Below are positions 35,775-44,114 of a stretch of 64,000 bases of DNA, in pieces. The DNA comes from Pseudomonas nitroreducens (lineage in GTDB: Bacteria; Pseudomonadota; Gammaproteobacteria; Pseudomonadales; Pseudomonadaceae), in the NCBI RefSeq assembly GCF_024170165.1, contig NZ_JALJXP010000002.1, positions 186,001-250,000 on the forward strand, in the 5' to 3' direction. Position 1 is the first letter of the stretch. Each line of letters starts with the position of its first letter. The translations under genes were made by a program, and so were the position numbers. Below the pieces are notes generated by a model. That model saw only the letters and a program-made list of their open reading frames with translations. It was not told the DNA's origin and searched no databases.

Positions 35775-37132
35775 TGGCCATGCACTTTTCGCAATCGATC
35801 CGCGGCTACCTGGGCGGCAACGGCGCCCGCGATACCGAATTCATGCCCGAGGTGCAGGGCACCCTGCTGGAGGACTCGCCCAATGCCACCCGCATCACCC
35901 TCTGGGCGGCATTGGGCTTGCTGGTGGTGGCCATCACCTGGGCCTACTTCGCCGATATAGAAGAAGTGACCAAGGGCGAAGGCAAGGCCATCCCCTCCTC
36001 CAAGGTGCAGACCATCCAGAACCTGGAGGGCGGCATCGTCTCGGAGATCTTCGTCCGCGAGGGCCAGGTGGTGGACAAGGGCCAGCCACTGCTGCGCCTG
36101 GACGCCACCCGTTTCACCTCGAACAAGGGCGAGACCGAGGCCGACCGCAACTCCCTCGAAGCCCGCGTCGAACGCCTGAGCGCAGAAGCCGAAGGGCGTG
36201 ATCCGGTGTTCACCGACGACCTGAAGAAAGCCGCGCCGCAGGTGGTGGAAGACCAACTGGCGCTCTACCAGACCCGCATGCAGCGGCAGAACAGCGAGCT
36301 GAACATCCTCCAGGAACAGCTGCGGCAGAAGGGCCAGGAGCTGCAGGAATTCCGCGCCAAGGTCCAGCAGTACCGCTCCAGCCTCGGGCTGGTACAGCAG
36401 GAGATCAACATGTCCGAGCCGCTGGTGAAGGCCGGCGCGGTGTCCCCGGTGGAACTGCTGCGCCTGCGCCGCAGTGCGGTGGAAATCAGCGGCGACCTCA
36501 ACGCCACCAACCTCGCCATCCCCCGCGCCGAGGCCGCGGTGAACGAAATCCAGCGCAAGGTCGAGGAATCCAAACTGGGCTTTCGCAGTGACGCGCTGAA
36601 GGAACTCAACGACGTCCGTACCGACCTCAACAAGCTCACCGCCACCAGCCGCGCCATCGACGACAAGGTCAACCGCACCCTGGTGGTCGCGCCCCTGCGC
36701 GGCATCGTCAAGCAGCTCAAGGTCAACACCATCGGTGGCGTGGTACAGCCGGGCAACGACATGGTGGAAATCGTCCCGCTGGAAGACAACCTGCTGGTGG
36801 AAGCGCGGGTGCGCCCGCAGGACATCGCCTTCCTCCACCCCGGCCAGAGCGCCACGGTGAAGTTCACCGCCTACGACTACACCATCTACGGTGGGCTCAA
36901 GGCCAAGCTGGAAATGATCAGCGCCGACACCATCACCGATGACAAGGGCAACAGCTTCTACATGATCCAGGTGCGCACCGACAAGAATCACCTGGGCACC
37001 GACGCCAAGCCCCTGCTGATCATCCCCGGCATGGTGGCGACGGTGGACATCATCACCGGCGAGAAGAGCGTGCTGGACTACATCCTCAAGCCAGTGCTGA
37101 AGGCGCGGTGGGAGGCTTTGCGGGAGCGGTGA
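35774..37132 (+). CDS. HlyD-family membrane fusion protein (LapC-like)
   Basis: This 452-residue adaptor has a cytoplasmic N terminus, one membrane segment (about 38-58, ITLWAALGLLVVAITWAYFA), a lipoyl/barrel-sandwich domain split by a long coiled coil (about 95-310), and the C-terminal beta-barrel with the HlyD signature (VRPQDIAFLHPGQSATVKFTAYDY). It links the ABC transporter to the outer-membrane channel. Its ATG overlaps the ABC stop codon by one base, which implies coupled translation. No terminator is clear after it; a GC-rich repeat region follows. Confidence 0.92.
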   Translation: MAMHFSQSIRGYLGGNGARDTEFMPEVQGTLLEDSPNATRITLWAALGLLVVAITWAYFADIEEVTKGEGKAIPSSKVQTIQNLEGGIVSEIFVREGQVVDKGQPLLRLDATRFTSNKGETEADRNSLEARVERLSAEAEGRDPVFTDDLKKAAPQVVEDQLALYQTRMQRQNSELNILQEQLRQKGQELQEFRAKVQQYRSSLGLVQQEINMSEPLVKAGAVSPVELLRLRRSAVEISGDLNATNLAIPRAEAAVNEIQRKVEESKLGFRSDALKELNDVRTDLNKLTATSRAIDDKVNRTLVVAPLRGIVKQLKVNTIGGVVQPGNDMVEIVPLEDNLLVEARVRPQDIAFLHPGQSATVKFTAYDYTIYGGLKAKLEMISADTITDDKGNSFYMIQVRTDKNHLGTDAKPLLIIPGMVATVDIITGEKSVLDYILKPVLKARWEALRER

Positions 37133-37166
37133 GCTTTTCGCCCAGCTCCCGCGCTCGGGCTCGGGC

Positions 37167-37334
37167 TCTTTCCCTCTCTCCAACCCTCTCCCTGAGGAAG
37201 TTATCCGAGCGTGTTTCGATACCGGCGTTTCTTCCACATAGCGGTGCCCGGCGAGCTCGATTAATACCCTTCACTGCGGACGGTCCCCTCTCCCTTCGGA
37301 GCGGGGCGCGCAGCCAGGGTCAGGGAGAGGGCGC
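37167..37334. repeat. CTCTCCC-family repeat pair after the secretion operon
   Basis: TCCCTCTCTCCAACCCTCTCCCTGAGG and GGTCCCCTCTCCCTTC ... GTCAGGGAGAGGGC are two diverged copies in opposite orientation flanking about 90 bases. They lie between the convergent HlyD-like and soxR genes and may act as a bidirectional transcription barrier. Confidence 0.6.
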
Positions 37335-37354
37335 TCCCGCAGACTCCACGCGCC

Positions 37355-37819
37355 TCACCCCTGCTCCCCCCGCCAATGCGCCCCCGGCCCCTCCTCCGCC
37401 AACCGGTCCCCCGGATTGCGCAGCGGACAAGCCTCCATCGACAGGCAACCACAGCCGATGCAGCCATCGAGCTGATCGCGCAGCAGCAGCAACTTCTCGA
37501 TCCGCTCGTTCAGGTCATCCCGCCAGCGCGCCGATAACCGCGCCCAGTCCGCCGCCGTCGGGTTGTGCCCGGTCGGCAGTGACGCCAGCGCCGCGGCGAT
37601 CTCCCCCAGGGGAATGCCCACTCGTTGCGCGACCTTGATCACCGCCACCCGCCGCAGCGTGTCGCGGGAATAACGGCGCTGGTTGCCGGCATTGCGCGAA
37701 CTGCTGATCAGGCCCTTGGCCTCGTAGAAATGCAGCGCCGAGACGGCCACGCCAGCGCGCTTGGCCAGCTCGCCGACGCTCAGGTCACGGTGCATGGAAC
37801 AGGAGGATGATTTCTTCAT
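37355..37819 (-). CDS. soxR: SoxR, redox-sensing MerR-family regulator
   Basis: This 154-residue regulator has an N-terminal MerR winged helix ([25 protein letters not shown]), a dimerisation helix, and the [2Fe-2S] cluster motif with Cys120, Cys123, Cys125 and Cys131 ([12 protein letters not shown]). In pseudomonads SoxR responds to redox-active compounds such as phenazines and controls a few efflux and oxygenase genes. It is divergent from the small monooxygenase gene at 37897, and the SoxR box lies between them. The start may be the ATG at 37819 or an in-frame ATG at 37795 ([15 protein letters not shown]). Confidence 0.95.
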   Translation of the reverse strand: MKKSSSCSMHRDLSVGELAKRAGVAVSALHFYEAKGLISSSRNAGNQRRYSRDTLRRVAVIKVAQRVGIPLGEIAAALASLPTGHNPTAADWARLSARWRDDLNERIEKLLLLRDQLDGCIGCGCLSMEACPLRNPGDRLAEEGPGAHWRGEQG

Positions 37820-37832
37820 GACGGGCTATTGA

Positions 37833-37850
37833 CCTCAACTTAAGTTGAGG
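37833..37850. promoter_or_regulatory. SoxR box
   Basis: CCTCAACTTAAGTTGAGG is a perfect 18-base palindrome that matches the SoxR box pattern CCTCAA-N6-TTGAGG. A TTGACC at 37829 overlaps its left edge and would be the -35 of a rightward promoter with the long spacer typical of MerR-type control. It lies 46 bases before the monooxygenase start and 13 bases from the soxR start. Confidence 0.88.
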
Positions 37851-37896
37851 TTTTACCCTCGCCAGGCATTCGGATCAAGCCAGGGAGTTCAGCAAC

Positions 37897-38253
37897 ATGA
37901 CCCAACCCGCCCCGACCACCGCCCAGGCCTGCGTGGACAATCCGCATTTCATCCTGCAGATCGAGATCGACGTGACCAGCGAGCAACGCCCGCACATCGC
38001 CGCGCGGCTGTGCGATTACCTGTCGCACCTGCAGGAGCTGTTCTACCTGCGCCCCGGCTACCTCGCCAGCGAGCTGCACGCCGAAGGCGAACCCCAGCAC
38101 CTGGTCGGCCGCCTGCACTGGCGGCGCAAGGAAGACTGGGAAGCCGCCTGGGACTGCCGCCAGACCGCCAGCGACCTGTTCGCCGACAGCCTGCTCAGGC
38201 TCGGCGCGCGGAGCATCCGCTTCGGCAGCGGCGAGACAGAACACAGCGCGTAA
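37897..38253 (+). CDS. Small antibiotic-biosynthesis-monooxygenase-like protein, SoxR target
   Basis: This 118-residue protein has the ABM (dimeric alpha-beta barrel) fold signature: FILQIEIDVTSEQRPHIAARL, then YLRPGYLASELHAEG and GRLHWRRKEDWEAAW. It corresponds in position and type to P. aeruginosa PA2274, a known member of the SoxR regulon, divergent from soxR there too. It may act on quinones or phenazine-like redox compounds, but no substrate is known to me. Expression should depend on the box at 37833-37850. The ATG at 37897 is reached after CCAGGGAG. Confidence 0.8.
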   Translation: MTQPAPTTAQACVDNPHFILQIEIDVTSEQRPHIAARLCDYLSHLQELFYLRPGYLASELHAEGEPQHLVGRLHWRRKEDWEAAWDCRQTASDLFADSLLRLGARSIRFGSGETEHSA

Positions 38254-38260
38254 ACCTGTT

Positions 38261-38336
38261 GTAGGAGCGAGCTTGCTCGCGAACCGCTTGACTCCGCTGC
38301 GGCGGGACATTTGTTCGCGAGCAAGCTCGCTCCTAC
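38261..38336. repeat. REPIN-like inverted pair of REP sequences
   Basis: GTAGGAGCGAGCTTGCTCGC and GCGAGCAAGCTCGCTCCTAC flank a 36-base spacer. It begins eight bases after the monooxygenase stop and separates it from the convergent GNAT gene. Confidence 0.85.
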
Positions 38337-38350
38337 AGGTGAACCGTGCC

Positions 38351-38794
38351 TTATTCAGGGGCCGGCAGGCTCATATGCAGCAACGGGAACGGCCGCCCCT
38401 CGCCATCGAGGGGTGAACGCCCGGTCTGCACAAAGCCATAGTGCAGATAGAACCCCACCGCCTGAGGATTCTGTTCATTGACGTCGACACTCAGCGTCCC
38501 GCGCAATTCGCGGGTGAAATCCAGCAGCGCGCGGCCAAGGCCACGCCCCCGGCAGTCCGGATCGATGAAGAGCATCTCCACATGGGAGCCGTTGAGCCCG
38601 ATGAAGCCCAGCGGGTGGTCAGCGTCGTCCACCGCCACCCAGACCTCGACGGCGGGCAGGTAGAGGTCGCGGACCTGGGGCAGCAGCGCGTCGATGTCCG
38701 ACGCCTGGAGGAAGTGGTGGGTCGCGCGCACGGCGCCCAGCCAGATATCGAGCAGCCGCGGGTTGTCCGCAGCGATGCGTTGGCGAATGAGCAT
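38351..38794 (-). CDS. GNAT-family N-acetyltransferase (YjaB-like)
   Basis: This 147-residue acetyltransferase has the acetyl-CoA binding motif DPDCRGRGLGRALLDFTREL, preceded by VEMLFI, and a C-terminal NPQAVGFYLHYGFVQTGRSP. The N-terminal MLIRQRIAADNPRLLDIWLGAVRATHHFL matches YjaB-like acetyltransferases. I chose the ATG at 38794 for that reason; an in-frame start at 38893 would add 33 residues with no family match. The acceptor substrate is unknown. A leftward ABC-F gene lies upstream and a REPIN downstream. Confidence 0.85.
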   Translation of the reverse strand: MLIRQRIAADNPRLLDIWLGAVRATHHFLQASDIDALLPQVRDLYLPAVEVWVAVDDADHPLGFIGLNGSHVEMLFIDPDCRGRGLGRALLDFTRELRGTLSVDVNEQNPQAVGFYLHYGFVQTGRSPLDGEGRPFPLLHMSLPAPE

Positions 38795-38972
38795 GAATGC
38801 ATCCTGATTCGGCAGATTACAAAGGGATAGCACGCCACGCGAGGTGACGGCCGTTGGAGCGTCGGCAGCATGAATGCCCGCTTCGCGATTCAACGCCTGG
38901 GCGGAGCACGGCAGAGGCAGCCGGAAAGAGAGGGAGGTCGATGCTACCCAGCTCTACCCGGCCGGTAAAGCC

Positions 38973-40583
38973 TTAGCCGACCGACCAGCGCCAGCCGTCT
39001 TCAGCGCACTCCAGCCGCGCCTCCAGCTCCAGCCGGGCCAGCAATGCCTCGTCGTGGGACACCACCAGCAGCGCGCCGCGGTATTGCCGCAGCAGGTTCT
39101 CCAGCGCTTCACGGGAGGGCAGGTCGAGGTGGTTGTCCGGCTCGTCCAGGAGCAGCAGTTGCGCCGGATGCTCGGCGTAGAGCTCGCAGGCCAGCGCCGC
39201 CTTCAGCCGCTCACCGCCGCTGAGCAGGCCACTGGGCAGCTCGACCCGTGTCGCCGGCAATCCCAGCTGCGCCAGCCGGGTGCGCAACACCGAAGAGTCC
39301 GCCGCGCGATTGCGCCCCTGCAGCAGCTCCAGCACCGAGCACTCGGGCGAGAGCGCGGCCAGATGCTGATCCAGATAGGCACTGCGCACCTTCACTTCGC
39401 AGGAGCCCGCCGCAGGACCGAGCACGCCCGCGATCACCTTGAGCAGGGTCGACTTGCCGCTGCCGTTGCGCCCGCTGACCGCTACGCGGCGCGGGCCGCT
39501 CAACTGCAAGTCCAGCGGTGCGGGATTGCCGAACGGCAGGCTCAGCGCCTCCAGCAGCAACACGCCACGGGACTCGGGCAACTCGCAGTCGGGCGCGTTG
39601 AGGACCATCCTGGCGTCCTCGCGCAACTGCCCGAATGCCTCCTGCACCTCGCGCGACAACCGCTCCCGACGCTCCTCATGCTGCATGGCCAGCCGCGAGA
39701 TGCTGGTCTGGCTGCGTTCCTTCTGCCGGTCGACGAGGATCTTCGCCTGGTTGGCCTCCTTGGCGTCCTTGCGCCCCTTCGCCTGCCGGTGCTCCTGCCG
39801 CTCGCGCTGCTCCTGCATGGCGTGCTGCTGGCGGTCACGCTCCAGCTTGCGCCGCTGCAACTCGCGTTGGGCGTTGTCCTGCTCCTGCTGGCGCACCTCA
39901 CGGAAGAAGGCATAGCCGCCGGAATAGCTGCGCAGGCCGGCCGCGGACAGCTCGACGATGCGCTGCATGTCGTCCAGCAGCAGGCGGTCATGGCTGATGA
40001 GGATCAGGCCGCCGCGCCAACGCTGCAGCTGCTCACACAGGGCCTGGCGGCCGGCGCGGTCGAGGTGATTGCTCGGTTCGTCGAGGATCAGCCAGTCCAC
40101 CTCGCTGAGCCAGGCACCGAGCAACGCCACCCGCGTGCATTCCCCACCACTCAGGCGAGCGGCGGGCGTATCCGGCCGTAGATGGGCGAGACCGGCGGCG
40201 GCCAGTTCGGCCTCCAGCCGTGGGCGAATATCCCAGTGGCCGTCGAGGCACTCGAAATCAGCGGGATCGACGCCGCCGGCCTCGACCCGCGCCAGCGCAT
40301 CCAGCAACGGCTGCGCGCCGGCCAGTTCCGCGACGCTGCGGAACGCCTGCGGTTCGATGCGCTGCGGCAGGTAATGCACCGATCCGGACGCCAGGCAGCG
40401 ACCGGCACTGGCAGGCAGCTTGCCGGCCATGATCCGCGCCAGCACGGACTTGCCCACGCCATTGCGTCCGACCAGCGCGGTGCGGCGATCGTCGAAGGTT
40501 TCATTGAGGTCGCTCAGCAGCGGCTCGCCGCTGGGCAATTGGAAAGCAACGCCTTGCAGCGCCAGGGTGAACGGGCTCGTCAT
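38973..40583 (-). CDS. ABC-F family ATPase
   Basis: This 536-residue soluble protein has two ABC ATPase domains and no membrane segments. The first has GRNGVGKS, LSGGECTR and LILDEPSNHLDRAGR; the second has GRNGSGKST, LSGGERLK and LLLLDEPDNHLDLPSR. A long, very charged linker (about 245-315, RQQEQDNAQRELQRRKLERD...) connects them, as in ribosome-associated ABC-F proteins. Most ABC-F proteins act on the ribosomal E site in translation or antibiotic protection. It is not obviously EttA, Uup or YbiT; the second glycine-rich loop and linker put it nearer the YheS/Uup branches. The ATG at 40583 begins MTSPFTLALQGVAFQLPSGE. Confidence 0.87.
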   Translation of the reverse strand: MTSPFTLALQGVAFQLPSGEPLLSDLNETFDDRRTALVGRNGVGKSVLARIMAGKLPASAGRCLASGSVHYLPQRIEPQAFRSVAELAGAQPLLDALARVEAGGVDPADFECLDGHWDIRPRLEAELAAAGLAHLRPDTPAARLSGGECTRVALLGAWLSEVDWLILDEPSNHLDRAGRQALCEQLQRWRGGLILISHDRLLLDDMQRIVELSAAGLRSYSGGYAFFREVRQQEQDNAQRELQRRKLERDRQQHAMQEQRERQEHRQAKGRKDAKEANQAKILVDRQKERSQTSISRLAMQHEERRERLSREVQEAFGQLREDARMVLNAPDCELPESRGVLLLEALSLPFGNPAPLDLQLSGPRRVAVSGRNGSGKSTLLKVIAGVLGPAAGSCEVKVRSAYLDQHLAALSPECSVLELLQGRNRAADSSVLRTRLAQLGLPATRVELPSGLLSGGERLKAALACELYAEHPAQLLLLDEPDNHLDLPSREALENLLRQYRGALLVVSHDEALLARLELEARLECAEDGWRWSVG

Positions 40584-40852
40584 GCGCAGGTCCAGATTGA
40601 TGCCGGAATTCCCCCGGGAACAGGCCAGGGAAGGAAACGGGCCGTGAAACCACGGCGGCATCAATTGCGCATCGGACGAACACCTCGCGAAGGGGAATGA
40701 GGGGCGCAGTATAACGGCAGTGAAGAAGGTGGACACGCCCGCCGGGCAGAAATCAGCGCACAGCCGCCCCTTCCAGACTCTCCCGCGAGCGGCGACACTG
40801 CCCTGCCCGCCAGCGAGCAGCAGCCCAGAACGCAACACAAGGAAGTCCGCCC

Positions 40853-41176
40853 ATGCCCCGCTCCCTCTCCGTCGCCGAACTGTTCCGCGAAGAGCCCATC
40901 CAGTGGGGCCTGCGCGGCGACCCGTACCTGTGGCGGGAAATGGCCGAGCACCTCGCCGACGCCCCCTGGCCCGCCAGTGAGGCAGCGCTGACGCAACGGC
41001 TCACGGAGCTGTTCGAGCAGCTTGCCGGAATCGACCTGCAGCATCCCACCCACGTACACCTGCCGCGTCATGCCCACGGCGGCATGTCCAGCGGGATGAT
41101 CAGCAGCGCGTTCTGGCGCGAGCGAGCCATCCCCCTGCTGGTGGAGCGCTACCGCACCTCGTCCCCGCAAGCGTAG
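40853..41176 (+). CDS. Conserved protein of unknown function
   Basis: This 107-residue protein (MPRSLSVAELFREEPIQWGLRGDPYLWREM...) has no signal peptide, membrane segment or motif I recognise. It contains a histidine-rich stretch, HPTHVHLPRHAHGGMSSGMIS (about 64-84), followed by FWRERAIPLLVERY, which could bind metal. AAGGAAG lies 12 bases before the ATG, and codon use is like that of its neighbours, so it looks real. It is divergent from the ABC-F gene (269-base gap) and stands alone. Confidence 0.65.
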   Translation: MPRSLSVAELFREEPIQWGLRGDPYLWREMAEHLADAPWPASEAALTQRLTELFEQLAGIDLQHPTHVHLPRHAHGGMSSGMISSAFWRERAIPLLVERYRTSSPQA

Positions 41177-41197
41177 ATATCCACAGGACAATCACGA

Positions 41198-41346
41198 CGT
41201 AGGATGGCGTGGAGCGCAGCGATACCCATCGATTCCGCGCGCGGACCGCAGGGCAAACACCGGCCCGGCCAGCGGATCGCGTGCATGGCACGCTCCTGCA
41301 CGACACCCGACTGTAGGAGCGTGCCACGCACGCGATGGCGGACAAG
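41198..41346. repeat. Composite repeat region
   Basis: CGTAGGATGGCGTGGAGCG and GATACCCATCGATTCCGCG resemble a further Pseudomonas repeat family. They are followed by a REPIN-like pair CATGGCACGCTCCTGCAC / CTGTAGGAGCGTGCCACGC. The region fills the 182-base gap between two convergent genes and has no coding sequence I can support. Confidence 0.6.
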
Positions 41347-41358
41347 GTCCGCCATCGA

Positions 41359-41955
41359 CTACGAGCTACGCAGCCCATGGTTGCGCTGGAAGGTCTCTTC
41401 GCCCATGGCGGCGATCTGCCCTTCGATCAGCGCATCGAACGGGCGCAGCAGGTCGGCATGCGATTGCGGCGCATCCAGCGCATCGAGTGCGTACGCCACC
41501 GCCTCGATGGTCGACAGCGCGCCTTCGGCCGGCGCCTTGCGCAGGCGGTAACGCGAAGTCAGCCCGTCCGGAAGAACCACCCGCGGCAGCGCCGCGAGGT
41601 TCAGGTTGAGGTGCAGCAGCTTGCGCGCCTTGCGCCACGTGCCGTCGGGCACCACCAGCAGGCGCGGCTTAGCCACAGGCTGCGCGGCCAGCTCGGCCAC
41701 CGCCACGGCAGAGTCGCCGGGGAACAGCAGCCAGGCATCCCAGGCGGACAGGTCCAGATCGCTGAAATCCTCGCCCACCCGCAACTCGGCATTGGCCAGG
41801 CCAAGGGCAGCCAGGCGCGCGGTGTTCAGCGCATGCCCGACTTCGCTCGGGTGCTGCAGCAGAAGTACGCGGGTGCGGTTGTTCAGGTGCGGGATCAGCG
41901 CGCACAGGCAGTGGTTCAGCGGGCGCTCGCAGCGCGGACAGCGGGCGCGGCTCAT
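41359..41955 (-). CDS. tapT: DTW-domain tRNA-uridine aminocarboxypropyltransferase (TapT/YfiP-like)
   Basis: This 198-residue protein has an N-terminal zinc motif (CPRCERPLNHCLC) and the DTW-type motif in VPDGTWRKARKLL, with a final ERPFDAL-like region (LLRPFDALIEGQIAAMGEE). The DTW family transfers the 3-amino-3-carboxypropyl group of S-adenosylmethionine to uridine 47 of tRNA. The length agrees with YfiP-type proteins. Its start overlaps the gbuR stop by four bases, which suggests co-expression, though no functional link between the two is obvious. Confidence 0.83.
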   Translation of the reverse strand: MSRARCPRCERPLNHCLCALIPHLNNRTRVLLLQHPSEVGHALNTARLAALGLANAELRVGEDFSDLDLSAWDAWLLFPGDSAVAVAELAAQPVAKPRLLVVPDGTWRKARKLLHLNLNLAALPRVVLPDGLTSRYRLRKAPAEGALSTIEAVAYALDALDAPQSHADLLRPFDALIEGQIAAMGEETFQRNHGLRSS

Positions 41956-42848
41956 GGCTGGCTCGGCTGGGTGCGCAGCAGGTCGCGGAAGTTCTGGATC
42001 AGCGGCTCTCGGGAGCGGCCGCGGCGCAGGATCAGCGAGAACGGCGCCTGGTAGCCGAAGGTCGCCGGCAGCAGCGCGCGCAGGCGGCCCTGCTCCACCC
42101 AGGGGTGCGCGTAGTGCTCGGGCAGGTAGCCGATGTAGCCGCCGGAGAGGATCAGGATCAGCTGCGCCTCCATACTCTCCACGGTGCCGGCGCTGTGCTT
42201 GAAGCCGTGGCGCGCCAGTTCCGCCTGGCTCCAGTAGCCACGGCCGACCATGCGCTGCTGGGTGATCAGCTCGGCGGGGATGCGCCGGCCGTCGAACAAC
42301 GGGTGGCGGTCGCTGCAGTACAGCCAGTGCTGCTCTCTATAAAGAGGCTGGTAGACCAGGCCGTTCATCCGGCTGAAGAAGGAGCCGATGGCCAGGTCCA
42401 GGCGATTGTCCAGCACCGCCAGCTGCAGCTCGTAGGGGCTTTGTACCTGCAGGTGCAGGTGTACCGCCGGGTGCAGGCTGCTGAAGGAGCCGATCACGTC
42501 GGCCAGCGGCAGCGCCGGGTCGCTTACGGTGGAGTCCAGTACGCCAAGGTTCAGGGTGCCGCGCAGCTCGCCCTTGAGGGTCGCGGCGTAGCGCTCGAAG
42601 CCTTCCAGTTCACCGAGGATGCGCAGGGTTTCCTGGTGGAACAGCTCGCCCTTGCTGGTCAGGCCGAAGCCGCCGCGGCCGCGGTGGCAGAGCACGATGC
42701 CCAGCTGGTTCTCCAGCTGGCTCATGTAGGTACTGATCGCCGAGGTCGACAGGTTGAGTTCCTGTTGGGCGGCGGCGAAGCCCTGGCTGCGCACCACACA
42801 GGCGAAAATCCGCAGCAGTTTGACGTCGGGCAGTGCGCTCGCGCTCAT
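41952..42848 (-). CDS. gbuR: GbuR-like LysR-family regulator
   Basis: This 298-residue LysR-type regulator has the N-terminal helix-turn-helix (LRIFACVVRSQGFAAAQQELNLSTSAISTYMSQLENQLG) and a two-lobed effector domain (about 95-298). It is divergent from gbuA, as gbuR (PA1422) is in P. aeruginosa, where it activates gbuA in response to 4-guanidinobutyrate. The 288-base intergenic region holds an inverted repeat at 42914-42931. It overlaps the downstream tapT gene by four bases. Confidence 0.85.
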   Translation of the reverse strand: MSASALPDVKLLRIFACVVRSQGFAAAQQELNLSTSAISTYMSQLENQLGIVLCHRGRGGFGLTSKGELFHQETLRILGELEGFERYAATLKGELRGTLNLGVLDSTVSDPALPLADVIGSFSSLHPAVHLHLQVQSPYELQLAVLDNRLDLAIGSFFSRMNGLVYQPLYREQHWLYCSDRHPLFDGRRIPAELITQQRMVGRGYWSQAELARHGFKHSAGTVESMEAQLILILSGGYIGYLPEHYAHPWVEQGRLRALLPATFGYQAPFSLILRRGRSREPLIQNFRDLLRTQPSQP

Positions 42849-42913
42849 GATGACTCCGCAAAACCGCGGCCGGGCCGCTCTAGTTCAGTACTTTCTGTAC
42901 CTGAAAAACGGAT

Positions 42914-42931
42914 GATAGCAAGCCAGCTATC
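42914..42931. promoter_or_regulatory. Candidate GbuR operator (inverted repeat)
   Basis: GATAGC-AAGCCA-GCTATC is a perfect 6-6-6 dyad in the gbuR-gbuA gap, 66 bases from the gbuR start and 206 bases from gbuA. Size and symmetry fit a LysR-type recognition site. I know no published GbuR consensus with which to compare it. Confidence 0.4.
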
Positions 42932-43136
42932 TATTCAGGAACCGCAGGCCACAAGCCCGGCGGGCCGTCTGCCGCGGCAAGGTGGCGCAGTCTAGCGACC
43001 CTCATTAGTTTAGAAAACTCTGAAGTGATTATTTGTAGCCAGCGATTTTTTCCACTACCCGCTCTGATGAGAATCGACCCTCAGTATTCAACAAGCCTGT
43101 TTCCACGAAGACAGCGATCAGCCTGAGGCCCTCCCC

Positions 43137-44096
43137 ATGGACAAGAAACTTCACCAGCCCCTGGGCGGTAACGAAATGCCGCGTTTCGGCGGCATCGCCA
43201 CCATGATGCGCCTGCCGCATATCCAGTCCCCCGAAGAGCTCAACGAGCTCGACGCCGCCTTCGTCGGCGTGCCCCTGGACATCGGTACTTCCCTGCGCTC
43301 CGGCACTCGTTTCGGGCCGCGCGAAATCCGCGCCGAGTCGGTGATGATCCGTCCGTACAACATGGCCACCGGCGCCGCGCCGTTCGATTCGCTGAACATT
43401 GCCGACATCGGTGACGTGGCGATCAACACCTTCAACCTGATGGAAGCGGTGCGCATCATCGAGGAGGCTTACGACAAGATCCTCGACCACGGCATCCTCC
43501 CGCTGACCCTGGGCGGCGACCACACCATCACCCTGCCGATCCTGCGTGCCATCCACAAGAAGCATGGCAAGGTCGGCCTGGTCCACATCGACGCCCACGC
43601 CGATGTGAACGACCACATGTTCGGCGAGAAGATCGCCCACGGCACCACCTTCCGCCGCGCGGTGGAAGAAGGCCTGCTGGACTGCGACCGCGTGGTGCAG
43701 ATCGGTCTGCGTGCGCAGGGCTACACCGCCGAAGACTTCAACTGGAGCCGCAAGCAGGGCTTCCGCGTGGTGCAGGCCGAAGAGTGCTGGCACAAGTCGC
43801 TGGAACCGCTGATGGCCGAAGTCCGCGAGAAAGTCGGCGGCGGCCCGGTGTACCTGTCCTTCGACATCGACGGCATCGACCCGGCCTGGGCGCCCGGTAC
43901 CGGCACCCCGGAGATCGGCGGCCTGACCACCATCCAGGCGATCGAGATCGTCCGTGGCTGCCAGGGCCTGGACATCATCGGCTGCGACCTGGTCGAGGTC
44001 TCCCCGCCTTACGACACCACCGGCAACACCTCGTTGCTCGGCGCCAACCTGCTCTACGAAATGCTCTGCATCCTCCCGGGCGTAGAGCGCCGCTAA
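43137..44096 (+). CDS. gbuA: GbuA, 4-guanidinobutyrase (ureohydrolase)
   Basis: This 319-residue Mn-dependent hydrolase splits 4-guanidinobutyrate into 4-aminobutyrate and urea. Metal ligands are visible in GGDHTITLPIL, HIDAHADVNDHM and SFDIDGIDPAWAPGTGTPE. The arginase/agmatinase family includes close relatives such as 3-guanidinopropionase, but a divergent gbuR and a 2-ketoarginine-type decarboxylase in the same cluster support GbuA. The length equals that of the P. aeruginosa enzyme. It begins a rightward run of genes; the next starts 18 bases after its stop. Confidence 0.92.
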   Translation: MDKKLHQPLGGNEMPRFGGIATMMRLPHIQSPEELNELDAAFVGVPLDIGTSLRSGTRFGPREIRAESVMIRPYNMATGAAPFDSLNIADIGDVAINTFNLMEAVRIIEEAYDKILDHGILPLTLGGDHTITLPILRAIHKKHGKVGLVHIDAHADVNDHMFGEKIAHGTTFRRAVEEGLLDCDRVVQIGLRAQGYTAEDFNWSRKQGFRVVQAEECWHKSLEPLMAEVREKVGGGPVYLSFDIDGIDPAWAPGTGTPEIGGLTTIQAIEIVRGCQGLDIIGCDLVEVSPPYDTTGNTSLLGANLLYEMLCILPGVERR

Positions 44097-44114
44097 GCGC
44101 GCACGAGCACATAC

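Noticed and set aside
42849-43136. A guanidine riboswitch upstream of gbuA.
   Set aside because: I looked for the paired ACGR loops of the guanidine-II class and for ykkC-like core motifs and saw none; a LysR-type regulator is present instead.
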